A DNA stretch of 14,926 bases from Saprospiraceae bacterium (GCA_021739805.1 JAIPBB010000112.1:1-14926); one strand, 5' to 3'. Counted from the first letter of the stretch, positions 1 through 6,700 are shown. Notes: generated by a model from the sequence alone, not told the origin. Made by a program: numbers and translations.

Positions 1-188
1 TTTAAAAAAAGATACTTTTTATATGTGATAATTAAAATTAATATTGTAATTTTGATATGATTTAAGAAAATCGTTTAATGGGTTCTGTGATTTTTTTAAA
101 TCTAAAGAGAAAAAATGAATTTTTAGAACCCACCTTAAAAGAGTATTTCTGAAAAAAAATTAGGATAATTTAAACAAAATACAGGAAA

Positions 189-709
189 ATGGAATTTTTT
201 AAGAGTTTTTTAAAATCCAAGGATTCTGTAAATAGTGCAGAATTTATTAAAAATGCAGAAAACTTAGTGCAATTTGCTAATATTATGGTTGTCGGTTCTC
301 AAGAAATGATTATCAATGAGTTTCCTCAATTAAACGCAGCCTCAGAAATAAAAAATTGGGACTTGTTTTGTACAGTTTCTGCAACATTTGCAGCTTTTAT
401 GAGAGCAGGTTCTTTTGTGAAAGACAGAAAATTAAAAAAAAACTTGATAAAATTGTATTAAGAAGTCTTGGTGATTTTAATCCAAATGCAATAGATGCTT
501 TTAAAGACCTTGAAAATTTCGTAAACAATATAATTGATAAAAATAAAGACGAAATAACATCAGATACTATTGAATACTCTGCTGGTGCTTGGATTATTTG
601 GAATTTAACGAAAAAGAATCCTATAGAAGGTGAATCTAAAATAGCAGGTGTCCTAGGAAAAATGTTTTTTACTGGATTTGTTAATTATTATGAACCAAAA
701 GTATATTAA
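189..709 (+). CDS. Hypothetical protein, split by a -1 frame change
   Basis: Two overlapping open frames read as one gene. The first runs 189-461 (90 residues) and the second continues in the -1 frame to 709. The junction lies in a run of nine A at 434-442. Adding one A would give a single 173-residue protein running from FVKDRKLKK into LDKIVLRSLGDF. The product has no signal peptide and no membrane segment, and I recognise no family. The stretch up to residue 75 is mildly hydrophobic, and the tail is mixed with aromatic residues near its end. It stands alone upstream of another unknown gene on the same strand. The frame change could be a sequencing or assembly indel, a real pseudogene, or slippage at a valid A AAA AAC site. 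The start ATG at 189 follows an A-rich leader. I am confident that the two frames belong together, but the function is unknown. Confidence 0.55.
437..443 (+). other. Possible -1 slippery heptamer A AAA AAC
   Basis: In the frame of the 189 start the codons read TTA AAA AAA AAC TTG. This places the heptamer A AAA AAC in the phase required for -1 frameshifting, and the frame reached is the one open to 709. The A9 run could equally support transcriptional slippage. I see no strong downstream hairpin, so a homopolymer indel is the simpler explanation. Confidence 0.3.
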
Positions 710-864
710 TAAGCGTCTTATAAAAAAATATGATGTTTAAACTTTCTAGTATTAGGATAAAATTTCAGTTAGAAATCTGTAAACTTGAGTGATTTTGAGA
801 GAAAAAGAAAATAACAAGAATAAAAAACGAACTCATCTTTGGTAAACATTGACCCGAGTAAAAA

Positions 865-1686
865 ATGGAAGAACTTACAAGAAGAGAATTCACGATAACA
901 TACACTGATGCTTGTCCATCCGAATTGCTCCATAATTCTAGCGAAAAATATTTATGCATTGGAATGGTAAATTATTTTAATATTGACAGGCTGAGTCTTA
1001 TTAATATTAGCCAATTTAAGAAAATAAGAGGAATTGAACGAAAATTAAAAAATCAACAATACATTATTGAGAGAATTGAGAATGACTCAATTGCTTTAAC
1101 TGGATTAATAAATTGGAATTATAGAAAACAAGCACTTGAAAATGGAAAACTCTTTTTAGAGCAAGCTAATATAATTCCCATAGATAATGACTATTCTAAA
1201 TCTGTATGTATAGATAAAGAAATCTTGTCATATGGTCATGCTGTAAGTTTGTCATGGTATAGCATTGTACTTGCAACTTTTTTAAAGCAAATTGGTGCAT
1301 TTGCTAAGTGGGAAAATAAAGAAAATGCTATTTTACTAATAGATTTACTTCCAGGTGATAATATTGATATTAGGAGGAATTTAAATGTTGTGCGCTACAT
1401 TACAAATAATTCTGAGCTTAAGGAATTTCAATATGATGCAATTAAGAATTATAACTTAAGCAAGATTGGATATGGTTATGGAATTAAGGATGGCTCTACA
1501 AAGAGTTTAAAAAATGATTTCGAGTATACTATTATTGATTGGATTGTCCAGTCTTTTAATTCATTAATTAAATTCGAAAAAGAAAAATTAGAAAAATCAA
1601 GTAGCGAATTCCAAATGTCTGAATTAGCTCGATACCTTATTGATAAAGGGAATTTTAAGATAAGTGATGCAATAGGATTGATATAA
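865..1686 (+). CDS. Hypothetical protein (273 aa)
   Basis: A complete frame. An in-frame TAA at 859 lies just before the ATG, so no upstream start is possible. The product has no signal peptide or clear transmembrane helix and looks cytoplasmic. Visible features are a central hydrophobic segment around ILLIDLLPGDN (about residues 155-165) that resembles a beta-strand with an acidic turn, a lysine/glutamate-rich helix near residues 235-247 (FEKEKLEKSS), and a C-terminal hydrophobic tail. I do not recognise the family. It reads in the same direction as its neighbours, but gaps of about 155 and 80 bases argue against a tight operon. AT content resembles the rest of the window. The coding call is good; the function is unknown. 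Confidence 0.65.
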   Translation: MEELTRREFTITYTDACPSELLHNSSEKYLCIGMVNYFNIDRLSLINISQFKKIRGIERKLKNQQYIIERIENDSIALTGLINWNYRKQALENGKLFLEQANIIPIDNDYSKSVCIDKEILSYGHAVSLSWYSIVLATFLKQIGAFAKWENKENAILLIDLLPGDNIDIRRNLNVVRYITNNSELKEFQYDAIKNYNLSKIGYGYGIKDGSTKSLKNDFEYTIIDWIVQSFNSLIKFEKEKLEKSSSEFQMSELARYLIDKGNFKISDAIGLI

Positions 1687-1704
1687 AATCCCAGCTAATG
1701 CACG

Positions 1705-1726
1705 ATTTCATTGCGTTCCATAACAA
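1705..1726. repeat. Copy 1 of a spaced 22-nt motif
   Basis: ATTTCAT, four variable bases, then TTCCATAACAA. The same arrangement with the same spacing recurs at 2118-2139, on the other side of the small secreted protein gene. Near this copy CCAGC (1691-1695) and GCTGG (1731-1735) can pair. Confidence 0.45.
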
Positions 1727-1767
1727 GCCCTGCTGGTAGCAAATACTTTAACTAAAAATAAAACATT

Positions 1768-2097
1768 ATGAAAACATTTAAAAAATTTATCGGCATTAGC
1801 ATAGCAATTCTCTGCTTTAGCTTAACAACTTATTCGCAAAACAAACCGAAAGCAACTTATCAAGTTGGAAATTCAAGAATTAGTGTATGGGAAAATGAAA
1901 GAGAAGGCAAATATGGAAAATTTATCGTAAAAAATTTCAAAGTTGAAAATACTTACAAAGATGGAGACAAATGGAAATCAACAAATAATTTCAACCTGAC
2001 TGAGCTACTTCAATTAAGAGCAGCTATTGACAAAGCGATTAATGAAGAAGGAGTAAAAATAAATGAAGAAGAAAAAGAAGAAAAAAAGAAGGAATAG
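1768..2097 (+). CDS. Small secreted protein of unknown function
   Basis: A 109-residue protein with a clear N-terminal signal peptide: MKTFKK, then a hydrophobic core to about residue 21, with likely cleavage near TYSQ. It is therefore probably periplasmic or exported. The mature part carries a compact conserved-looking block, about residues 34-93, containing SRISVWENEREGKYGKF and a KWKSTNNFNLTELLQLRAAI stretch, which reads as beta-strands followed by an amphipathic helix. The C-terminus is almost purely Glu/Lys. The arrangement of the block loosely recalls small single-stranded-nucleic-acid-binding beta-sheet families, but the signal peptide argues against that, so I assign no function. Both sides carry the same 22-nt motif, which could mean it sits in a mobile or cassette-like unit. 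Confidence 0.65.
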   Translation: MKTFKKFIGISIAILCFSLTTYSQNKPKATYQVGNSRISVWENEREGKYGKFIVKNFKVENTYKDGDKWKSTNNFNLTELLQLRAAIDKAINEEGVKINEEEKEEKKKE

Positions 2098-2117
2098 TTA
2101 AAGTACCACAGTACGCT

Positions 2118-2139
2118 ATTTCATCACCTTCCATAACAA
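2118..2139. repeat. Copy 2 of a spaced 22-nt motif
   Basis: ATTTCAT, four bases, then TTCCATAACAA, matching 1705-1726 in order and spacing. Just downstream, a 9-bp inverted repeat (GTGTGAATT at 2154-2162 with AATTCACAC at 2192-2200) could fold the end of this intergenic stretch. Confidence 0.45.
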
Positions 2140-2280
2140 CAGTTCCACATCTGGTGTGAATTTGCAATCTATGTCATATTAACTAATTTTCAATTCACAC
2201 TAAAATAAAACCAATAATTTATTATTTTTACGCTGATGAAAATCTTTATAAAATCAATTAAAAATATTAAAACCTAATTT

Positions 2281-3159
2281 ATGAAAAAATTAATCTTTAC
2301 AATTATCGCCTTATTTGGTATAAGTTATTTAGCAATTTCACAATGTGCCAGTGTTTCAAATATCTACTCATTTACTTATAATGGAAAGAATTATGAAGTT
2401 GTTAAAGAGCAAAAAACCTGGAGTCAGTCAGCAGCATGTGCTGTTGAACGAGGTGGTCATTTAGTTCATATTGATAGTCAGGCAGAGCAAGATAGTGTTT
2501 ATTATGCAATTATCAATGGAGCGGGAGTATCATCTTCATATAATCCTATTGCCGATGGAGGTGGAGCCTCTTATATTTGGATTGGAGCAACTGATAAAGC
2601 TACTGAAGGAACATGGCTTTGGGATGGTGATGGCGATGATTCCGGAACAAGCTTCTGGACAGGTCAAGGACAAGCAGGTAGTGGTGGCGGAGCTGCCGTG
2701 AATAGTGCATTTGTTAATTGGGGCGGAACTAATTCAGGCCCGCCTAACGAACCTGACAATTTTACTATGTCGCCTTACGCTCCAAACGGACAAGATGGTG
2801 GTGCAATGGCAATTAGCCAATGGCCTTACGGAATTGCAGGAGAATGGAACGATATTGATACTGCCAATACAAATTATTTTGTAATTGAAATTGAATTTTC
2901 AACTTCCGTAAATAAAATTAATACAATTGACAATTCTTTTTCTATTTTTCCAAATCCAGCTATTGATATGATAAATCTTAAGGCAACACATGAAATTTCA
3001 GAAGTATTAATTTACTCAGTTGCAGGACAAATTGTTTTACAAAAAATAGCAAATTCATGTAATTTAAATTTGAATCTCGATTTAAGCAAAGGGATTTATA
3101 TTGTAAAATCAAAATTTAAAAATGATACTGTAAGCTATAAAAAATTAATAGTCGAGTAA
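2281..3159 (+). CDS. Secreted C-type-lectin-domain protein with T9SS sorting domain
   Basis: A 292-residue exported protein. The signal peptide covers about residues 1-20 (MKKLIFTIIALFGISYLAIS). A C-type-lectin-like fold spans about residues 29-204. Its hallmarks are GGHLVHIDSQAEQD (58-71), YIWIGATDKATEGTWLWDG (98-116), a WGG-NEPDN loop (147-160), which is the usual Ca2+/sugar-binding signature, and GEWNDI (187-192) before FVIE. Glycine-rich insertions lie between these blocks. The last 75 or so residues (217-292), beginning with the FPNP motif at 223-226, are a type A T9SS C-terminal sorting domain ending in KKLIVE. Through that system the protein should cross the outer membrane and be released or anchored at the surface, where it may bind glycans. 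Ligand and biological role are not deducible. It is convergent with the lipoprotein gene at 3247. Confidence 0.9.
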   Translation: MKKLIFTIIALFGISYLAISQCASVSNIYSFTYNGKNYEVVKEQKTWSQSAACAVERGGHLVHIDSQAEQDSVYYAIINGAGVSSSYNPIADGGGASYIWIGATDKATEGTWLWDGDGDDSGTSFWTGQGQAGSGGGAAVNSAFVNWGGTNSGPPNEPDNFTMSPYAPNGQDGGAMAISQWPYGIAGEWNDIDTANTNYFVIEIEFSTSVNKINTIDNSFSIFPNPAIDMINLKATHEISEVLIYSVAGQIVLQKIANSCNLNLNLDLSKGIYIVKSKFKNDTVSYKKLIVE

Positions 3160-3173
3160 ATCTTTGTTGATGT

Positions 3174-3186
3174 AGATTTGCAATCT
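3174..3186. repeat. Short REP-like palindrome AGATTTGCAATCT
   Basis: Stem AGATT/AATCT around TGC. Related forms are GAATTTGCAATCT at 2158-2170 and AGGATTTGTAATTCCT at 3847-3862. They look like members of a small scattered palindrome family (R-GATTTGYAATYC), so far seen only in intergenic DNA in this window. Confidence 0.35.
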
Positions 3187-3190
3187 GGAT

Positions 3191-3222
3191 AAAAAAAAGA
3201 CAATCAAATTATTGATTGTCTT
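3191..3222 (-). terminator. Rho-independent terminator of the lipoprotein gene
   Basis: A 10-bp perfect stem (AAGACAATCA at 3197-3206 with TGATTGTCTT at 3213-3222) and a 6-nt loop. On the minus strand it is followed by a U-tract made by the A run at 3191-3198. It lies between convergent genes, directly after the minus-strand stop. It may also stop rightward transcription, though that side lacks a long T run. Confidence 0.8.
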
Positions 3223-3246
3223 AAGAACAAAAATGTATCTTTTAGC

Positions 3247-3696
3247 TTATTGCTTACGAGTCATAGTATAAATACTTGGAGTTGTTCCATTAAAAGGATT
3301 TGTAGAAGAAACTGTTAAGGTATCACCACTGTTATTTAATTGAAAAACACCATCATTAGCCCACTTAATTTCCTGATTACTTATGTGATTCCATAGCTCC
3401 TCTCCTTTCCATTGTAATTCTCCGGTTGATTTTAAAGATTTAAACTTTAGGTCTCCTATGTCAACAAGCCCTAAATTCTGCATTGTTAACCAACCACCAT
3501 TAACAATATTAGTAAAAGTTCCGGTTTCGCCACTAATAGTTATTTCTAGACCATCAGTATGACGAAGCCATTGACCTTCTAATTCAATTTTGTTCTTATT
3601 TGACTTTAAGTCATCTTTTGTTAAGTCATCTTTTTTGCTACATCCTGCTATAATAAGCATACTTAAAATCGCTATTGCTAATTTTTCCCATTTCAT
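3247..3696 (-). CDS. Lipoprotein of unknown function
   Basis: A 149-residue protein with a classical lipoprotein signal: MKWEK, a hydrophobic core, and the lipobox LIIAGC with the lipidated Cys at residue 19. It should be membrane-anchored, after cleavage before Cys19. A charged linker (SKKDDLTKDDLKSNKNK) follows. The remaining 110 residues or so are rich in beta-strands, with GQWLRHTDGLEITISGETGTF and a final YTMTRKQ strand. This pattern resembles small lipocalin-like or YxT-type single-domain lipoproteins, but I cannot name a family. It is convergent with the lectin gene and ends at a strong terminator. Its upstream gap of about 240 bases separates it from the Crp/Fnr gene, so it is probably monocistronic. 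Confidence 0.8.
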   Translation of the reverse strand: MKWEKLAIAILSMLIIAGCSKKDDLTKDDLKSNKNKIELEGQWLRHTDGLEITISGETGTFTNIVNGGWLTMQNLGLVDIGDLKFKSLKSTGELQWKGEELWNHISNQEIKWANDGVFQLNNSGDTLTVSSTNPFNGTTPSIYTMTRKQ

Positions 3697-3846
3697 GTTA
3701 TTGCTTTTTGGTTAATAATAAGTTCATGACGTTTGTATTATTTCATGTTACAAAGCTATGTCAAGAAGCATCCTAACTCCAGTCGGAATTGTACTGAAAT
3801 TTAGTTGGGTAAATCTACTTAAGTGTTTTGTAAGTAAAGGCTGTCA

Positions 3847-3862
3847 AGGATTTGTAATTCCT
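3847..3862. repeat. Short imperfect palindrome AGGATTTGTAATTCCT
   Basis: An inverted-repeat relative of the element at 3174-3186. It lies in the gap between the lipoprotein gene and the regulator gene, and no gene is associated with it. Confidence 0.3.
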
Positions 3863-3934
3863 AACTTGATATAAATTTCTCCTGAAAATAAAATAGAGCA
3901 AAAGAAGATAAGTTGTATTGTTTAATAAGCAGAA

Positions 3935-4612
3935 TTACCCTTTCATATCCAAATCATTTAAAACCTGCCTGTTTTGAATAATTATATTTTTGCCTTCCTG
4001 GCTTATTAAACCTTCTTTTTCAAACTCTTTTAAAAATTTAACAGCACTTTCAACTGTAATGGAAGCAAAATCAGCAATATCCTGGCGTGATAAATACTGG
4101 AAAACATTATCGTCTTTATATTCTTCGGATGAAAGGTATAATAAGGCAGAAGCAAGTTTGCCACGCATTTGTTTATATGAAACATTCTTTATTATCTCCA
4201 AATACCTTGTTTCAGCCTGGTAATTTCTTGATGTTAATTGCAAGGCAAAATCGGGATTCTTCAAAATAATTTTTTTCAGTGCTTCCTTTTCTATCATACA
4301 AATAGATGAATCGGAAAGAGCAATTGCCGAATATTGATAGGTGTTTGTATTAAAGATTGATGAAAAAGCCATGAAATCCCCTTGCCTGGCTAAGTGAATA
4401 TTTATTTGTTTTTCTCTTCCGGTCTGAAGATAAACCCTTACTAATCCTTTATTCACAAATAAAACATGAGGTGCAAATGCTCCCTGCTTAAAGATTGTTT
4501 CCCCTTTTAAGTAGGTTACTTGCGTTTTATTTTCATTTAAAAATACCACGTCTTCAGAACTTAAATCCTGAAAACAACCGCATAAATTTTCTATTATATT
4601 GTTTTGTTCCAA
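3935..4612 (-). CDS. Crp/Fnr-family transcriptional regulator
   Basis: A 225-residue protein of usual family length. An N-terminal cyclic-nucleotide-binding-type beta-roll covers about residues 25-115 (KGETIFKQG, VNKGLVRVY, RQGDFMAF). A long dimerisation helix covers about residues 117-150, and a winged helix-turn-helix about residues 165-205 (LSRQDIADFASITVESAVKFLKEFEKEGLI). It lacks the four-cysteine pattern of oxygen-sensing FNR; only Cys11, Cys13 and Cys105 are seen in the sensory half, so a [4Fe-4S] sensor is not supported. A heme, redox-cysteine or effectorless mode remains open. It is divergent from the thiol-redox genes starting at 5156, the usual position of a local regulator, so control of that block is a reasonable inference. 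Its upstream DNA is filled by 14 tandem 8-bp repeats beginning 6 bp from its start codon. Confidence 0.93.
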   Translation of the reverse strand: MEQNNIIENLCGCFQDLSSEDVVFLNENKTQVTYLKGETIFKQGAFAPHVLFVNKGLVRVYLQTGREKQINIHLARQGDFMAFSSIFNTNTYQYSAIALSDSSICMIEKEALKKIILKNPDFALQLTSRNYQAETRYLEIIKNVSYKQMRGKLASALLYLSSEEYKDDNVFQYLSRQDIADFASITVESAVKFLKEFEKEGLISQEGKNIIIQNRQVLNDLDMKG

Positions 4613-4618
4613 TTTTTA

Positions 4619-4730
4619 ATGATGTAATGATTTAATGATGTAATGCTATAATACTATAATGCGATAATGCGATAATGCGATAATGCGATAATGCTAAAAT
4701 GCAATAATGCAATAATGCAACAATGCTAAG
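4619..4730. repeat. Tandem array of fourteen 8-bp units, consensus ATGCGATA
   Basis: Exactly 112 bp divide into 14 units of 8 bp with no phase break. Four consecutive perfect ATGCGATA copies lie at 4659-4690. They are flanked by variants such as ATGATGTA, ATGCTATA, ATGCAATA and ATGCTAAG. Thirteen of 14 units keep ATG. The array sits in the promoter/leader of the Crp/Fnr gene, so copy-number change could alter spacing there. Confidence 0.9.
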
Positions 4731-4860
4731 TATAGCTATTAATATTTTGCAAAAATAGTTAATCGTTTTAAGAAATGGGCTTTTTGACACAGAATTTAGC
4801 AGCATCATTTTAATAGTAAATTTTTACTCAATTCAACTTTGATAATTAACTCTATGCCCT

Positions 4861-4960
4861 CTAAGTACTCTAAACTCCAGGCACTCTATGTACTCTAAAC
4901 TCTAGGCACTCTAAGTACTCTAAACTCCAGGCACTTTAAGTACTCTAAACTCTAGGCACT
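4861..4960. repeat. Four tandem 25-bp repeats
   Basis: Four units of exactly 25 bp, each containing GTACTCTAAACTC and GGCACT. Units alternate between CTCCAGG (1 and 3) and CTCTAGG (2 and 4), which implies a 50-bp higher-order unit that was duplicated. A degenerate partial copy lies just upstream at 4848-4860. No coding potential is evident. Confidence 0.9.
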
Positions 4961-5155
4961 TATTAGAAATAATTGATGCTTTCTGATTATGAAGTATGAA
5001 TTAGATAATTAATTTTAAGGTTTTTAGCAATCGAAACTATAATTTCATAAGAAATCTCCTATAATATTATAACTTTTATCAGGGAATATTGCATGCCCCT
5101 TTTCTCGACTACTAAAGAAACTCGACTTAATTTTGCAATCAGAAAAATAAGAGAA

Positions 5156-5506
5156 ATGAAACGAGTAGCAATTCCAATAGTAAATAACAAACTAAGCGAG
5201 TCTTTTGGCCAATGCAGCCACTATGAAATATTTGAAATTGACGATGCTGATGTGAAAAGTTATGCTATTGAAATTCCACAAATAAATGATATCGCACAAT
5301 TACCCGAATGGGCATCAAAGCAAGGAATCACTGATATTATTGCATATGAAATCGATAAAAGCATTATTAATTTATTCGTAAAATTCAAAATTAATTTATT
5401 TGTGGGAATTGCTATAAAATCAACTGCTTTGCTTATAGAGGATTATATAAAAGGCAGTTTAAAATCAGATGATAAAATTATTTCAAAAATCATGTTAGGA
5501 GTTTAA
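5156..5506 (+). CDS. NifX/NifB-C-terminal-like protein (Nitro_FeMo-Co domain)
   Basis: A 116-residue single-domain protein of the dinitrogenase iron-molybdenum cofactor family (NifX, NafY and NifB C-terminus). The family signature is seen at the start: VAIPIVNNKLSESFGQCSHY (residues 4-23) with Cys20, then IFEIDDADV, and the later IAYEI strand. Family members bind metal-sulfur clusters or their precursors in the cytoplasm. In non-diazotrophs they commonly accompany iron-sulfur or redox gene sets, and no nif genes are seen here. I chose the ATG at 5156 because the domain begins there. An upstream in-frame ATG at 5093 would add 21 residues (MPLFSTTKETRLNF...) with no family match. The next gene, for a 4Fe-4S membrane protein, starts 22 bp downstream, so the two are probably co-transcribed. 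Confidence 0.8.
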   Translation: MKRVAIPIVNNKLSESFGQCSHYEIFEIDDADVKSYAIEIPQINDIAQLPEWASKQGITDIIAYEIDKSIINLFVKFKINLFVGIAIKSTALLIEDYIKGSLKSDDKIISKIMLGV

Positions 5507-5528
5507 AAGCAACTGGAATCAATAATAA

Positions 5529-6077
5529 ATGAAGAAAAACAAAAATAAATCGATTACTAAAATTTTGGCAAACAAACGCTGGATTATCCAACTAATTCTT
5601 GGTATTCTCCTTTATATAGGTATAAATTGGTATCAAATATCATTATGGTGGGTACTTGCCTTTGGCACTTTAACCGGAATAATTTGGGGTAAGGTGTTTT
5701 GTCGTTGGATGTGTCCGGTTGGAATTATCATGGAATTAATAATGAAAATGAGTCCCAGCAGTTCATTCAGAGGAATGTACCAATATCATAAGATTGGTTG
5801 CCCGATTGCCTGGGTAAGTGGCTGGTTAAATAAATTCTCATTATACAAAATCAACCTAAATGCTGACACTTGCAGCAACTGCGGTTTGTGCGACAAAGCA
5901 TGTTATATGACATCAATTGATAAGCAAAAATTCAGTTTATATAAACCACTAAAAACAAATCCTGCAGAAAATTTCAGTTGCTCAAAATGCTTGAAATGTG
6001 TTGAAGAATGCCCAAATGGAAGTTTAAGTTTTGTGCCGGTTATTAATGTTAATTCAATAAAAAACAATATAAAATAA
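5529..6077 (+). CDS. NapH-like membrane 4Fe-4S ferredoxin protein
   Basis: A 182-residue electron-transfer protein. A basic N-terminus is followed by two membrane segments (about residues 18-36 and 38-56). Next is the juxtamembrane CRWMCP motif (Cys58, Cys62), typical of the NapH/CcoG/NosR group, and a further GCP at Cys91. Then come two 4Fe-4S blocks: Cys115-x2-Cys118-x2-Cys121-x3-Cys125, and Cys151-x2-Cys154-x2-Cys157-x3-Cys161-Pro. The clusters should face the cytoplasm. The protein is shorter than NapH of nitrate reduction, which usually has four helices. Proteins of this type pass electrons between quinol and soluble redox partners. Here the neighbours are a NifX-like protein and a thioredoxin set, so it might feed electrons to a ferredoxin-type thiol system (inference). 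A 194-bp palindrome-bearing gap follows. Confidence 0.88.
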   Translation: MKKNKNKSITKILANKRWIIQLILGILLYIGINWYQISLWWVLAFGTLTGIIWGKVFCRWMCPVGIIMELIMKMSPSSSFRGMYQYHKIGCPIAWVSGWLNKFSLYKINLNADTCSNCGLCDKACYMTSIDKQKFSLYKPLKTNPAENFSCSKCLKCVEECPNGSLSFVPVINVNSIKNNIK

Positions 6078-6118
6078 AATGACTTATGGGAATGATTAAT
6101 GAGAAACTTTCATTGCAC

Positions 6119-6165
6119 AGAAAATCAAAATTTTGCCCCGCCCTAAAGGGTGATTTTGATTTTCT
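6119..6165. repeat. Palindrome with CCCTAAAGGG core
   Basis: A 13-bp perfect stem (6119-6131 with 6153-6165) enclosing a GC-rich centre that contains CCCTAAAGGG, itself able to fold. It lies 40 bp after the NapH-like gene. There is no T-run after it, so a simple terminator role is not supported. Its 3' arm is shared with the next hairpin. Confidence 0.75.
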
Positions 6166-6213
6166 TCCCACCCTTTAGTCCCGATAGCCATCGGGAGGGG
6201 AAAGGAAGAAAAT
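6159..6213. repeat. Second hairpin sharing an arm with the first
   Basis: ATTTTCTTCC (6159-6168) pairs perfectly with GGAAGAAAAT (6204-6213). It encloses a CCCGAT/ATCGGG mini-hairpin (6180-6185 with 6190-6195, loop AGCC) of a kind common in Bacteroidota intergenic DNA. Because 6159-6165 also belongs to the upstream stem, the two folds exclude each other. Confidence 0.65.
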
Positions 6214-6271
6214 AAAATCGTAAACCATTTGTCATTACAAAATTAAATAAATTAACTAAAAATAAATACAA

Positions 6272-6619
6272 ATGAAAATGTTACAAACCGCTGTTCACGA
6301 AATAGAAACAGCAACAGAATTGGAAAAAATAATTAGCGAAAACGAAAATGTAATGGTTTGTTGTGGTCGTATGGGCCCAATGTGTATGCCGGTTTATGAA
6401 ATTATGGAAGAATTGGAAGAAGAGCGACCAAACAATAAGTTCTACTCAATGGCCTTCGATACAAATGAAGCTGCACCTATCAGGAATGCTTCGATGTGTC
6501 AAGGATTTATGGGCCTTCCATTTACCGTTTATTATAAAAATGGCCAAATGATAGAAGCAACAACCAGTATTCAAAATCGCCAACAGATTACATCAATACT
6601 TGATAAACATTCAAACTAA
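6272..6619 (+). CDS. Atypical thioredoxin-fold protein with CCx6C in place of CxxC
   Basis: A 115-residue thioredoxin-fold protein. The pattern beta (NVMV, 26-29), redox loop, helix (VYEIMEELEEE), beta (KFYSMAFDTN), then cis-proline strand GLPFTVYYKNG (81-91, Pro83) is that of thioredoxin. The usual WCGPC is absent. The loop reads CCGRMGPMC, giving Cys30, Cys31 and Cys38, with another Cys76 in SMCQG shortly before the cis-Pro. By alignment to the helix, Cys38 occupies the position of the second thioredoxin cysteine and the first is replaced by glycine. The protein may form a different disulfide (30/31-38 or 38-76), bind a metal, or be a thiol carrier. It precedes a thioredoxin reductase gene, so a dedicated redox pair is plausible. 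ATG 6272 is used; ATG 6278 is an equally possible start. Confidence 0.82.
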   Translation: MKMLQTAVHEIETATELEKIISENENVMVCCGRMGPMCMPVYEIMEELEEERPNNKFYSMAFDTNEAAPIRNASMCQGFMGLPFTVYYKNGQMIEATTSIQNRQQITSILDKHSN

Positions 6620-6638
6620 AATAAAATTCAAAGAGGGA

Positions 6639-6700
6639 AAATCATCTTCCTATAAAATTTTACCTCGATCCTAAAGGATGATTTTATAGGAAGATGATTT
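6639..6700. repeat. Perfect 20-bp palindrome around a CCTAAAGG core
   Basis: Arms 6639-6658 and 6681-6700 are perfect reverse complements over 20 bp. The centre holds a second mini-stem, ATCCT/AGGAT (6668-6672 with 6675-6679). The arms differ entirely from those of the elements at 6119 and 6732, while the centre is alike. It lies between the atypical thioredoxin and thioredoxin reductase genes. Confidence 0.85.

Larger units (their letters stand above)
4613..5155. other. Gene-free 543-bp divergent regulatory region
   Basis: This stretch separates the regulator gene (leftward) from the redox genes (rightward). It contains the 8-bp repeat array (4619-4730) and the 25-bp repeat array (4861-4960). 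The remainder is AT-rich DNA in which I find no convincing TTTG/TAnnTTTG promoter and no clean FNR-type TTGAT-N4-ATCAA box. Confidence 0.6.

Noticed and set aside
79..132. 8-bp inverted repeat TGGGTTCT/AGAACCCA upstream of the first gene
   Set aside because: The loop is 38 nt and no T-run or operator pattern accompanies it; chance is likely in this AT-rich sequence.
1716..2139. Definite integron attC sites
   Set aside because: The motif contains CATAAC but lacks the matching GTTRRRY core at the expected distance, and no integrase gene is visible.
3751..3758. TAGCTTTG on the minus strand, matching the -7 promoter element upstream of the lipoprotein gene
   Set aside because: No TTTG or TTG lies 17-23 bases further upstream, so only half of the promoter consensus is present.
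3935..4612. Calling the regulator an oxygen-sensing FNR
   Set aside because: The N-terminal three-cysteine cluster plus the central cysteine of FNR is not present; only Cys11, Cys13 and Cys105 are seen.
4619..4960. Tandem repeats considered as a CRISPR array
   Set aside because: The units are contiguous 8-bp and 25-bp repeats with no unique spacers, and no cas genes are present.
4613..5155. FNR-type binding boxes in the regulator/redox divergent region
   Set aside because: Only weak half-sites (such as TTTGATAATTAAC near 4840) were seen; none has two good halves with the right spacing.
5093..5155. Longer N-terminus for the NifX-like protein from ATG 5093
   Set aside because: The added 21 residues do not belong to the domain, and the family start motif (KRVAIPIVNNKL) begins at the ATG at 5156.
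5156..6077. Nitrogen-fixation or periplasmic nitrate-reductase genes
   Set aside because: NifX-like and NapH-like domains occur widely outside those pathways, and no nif or nap partner is in the window.
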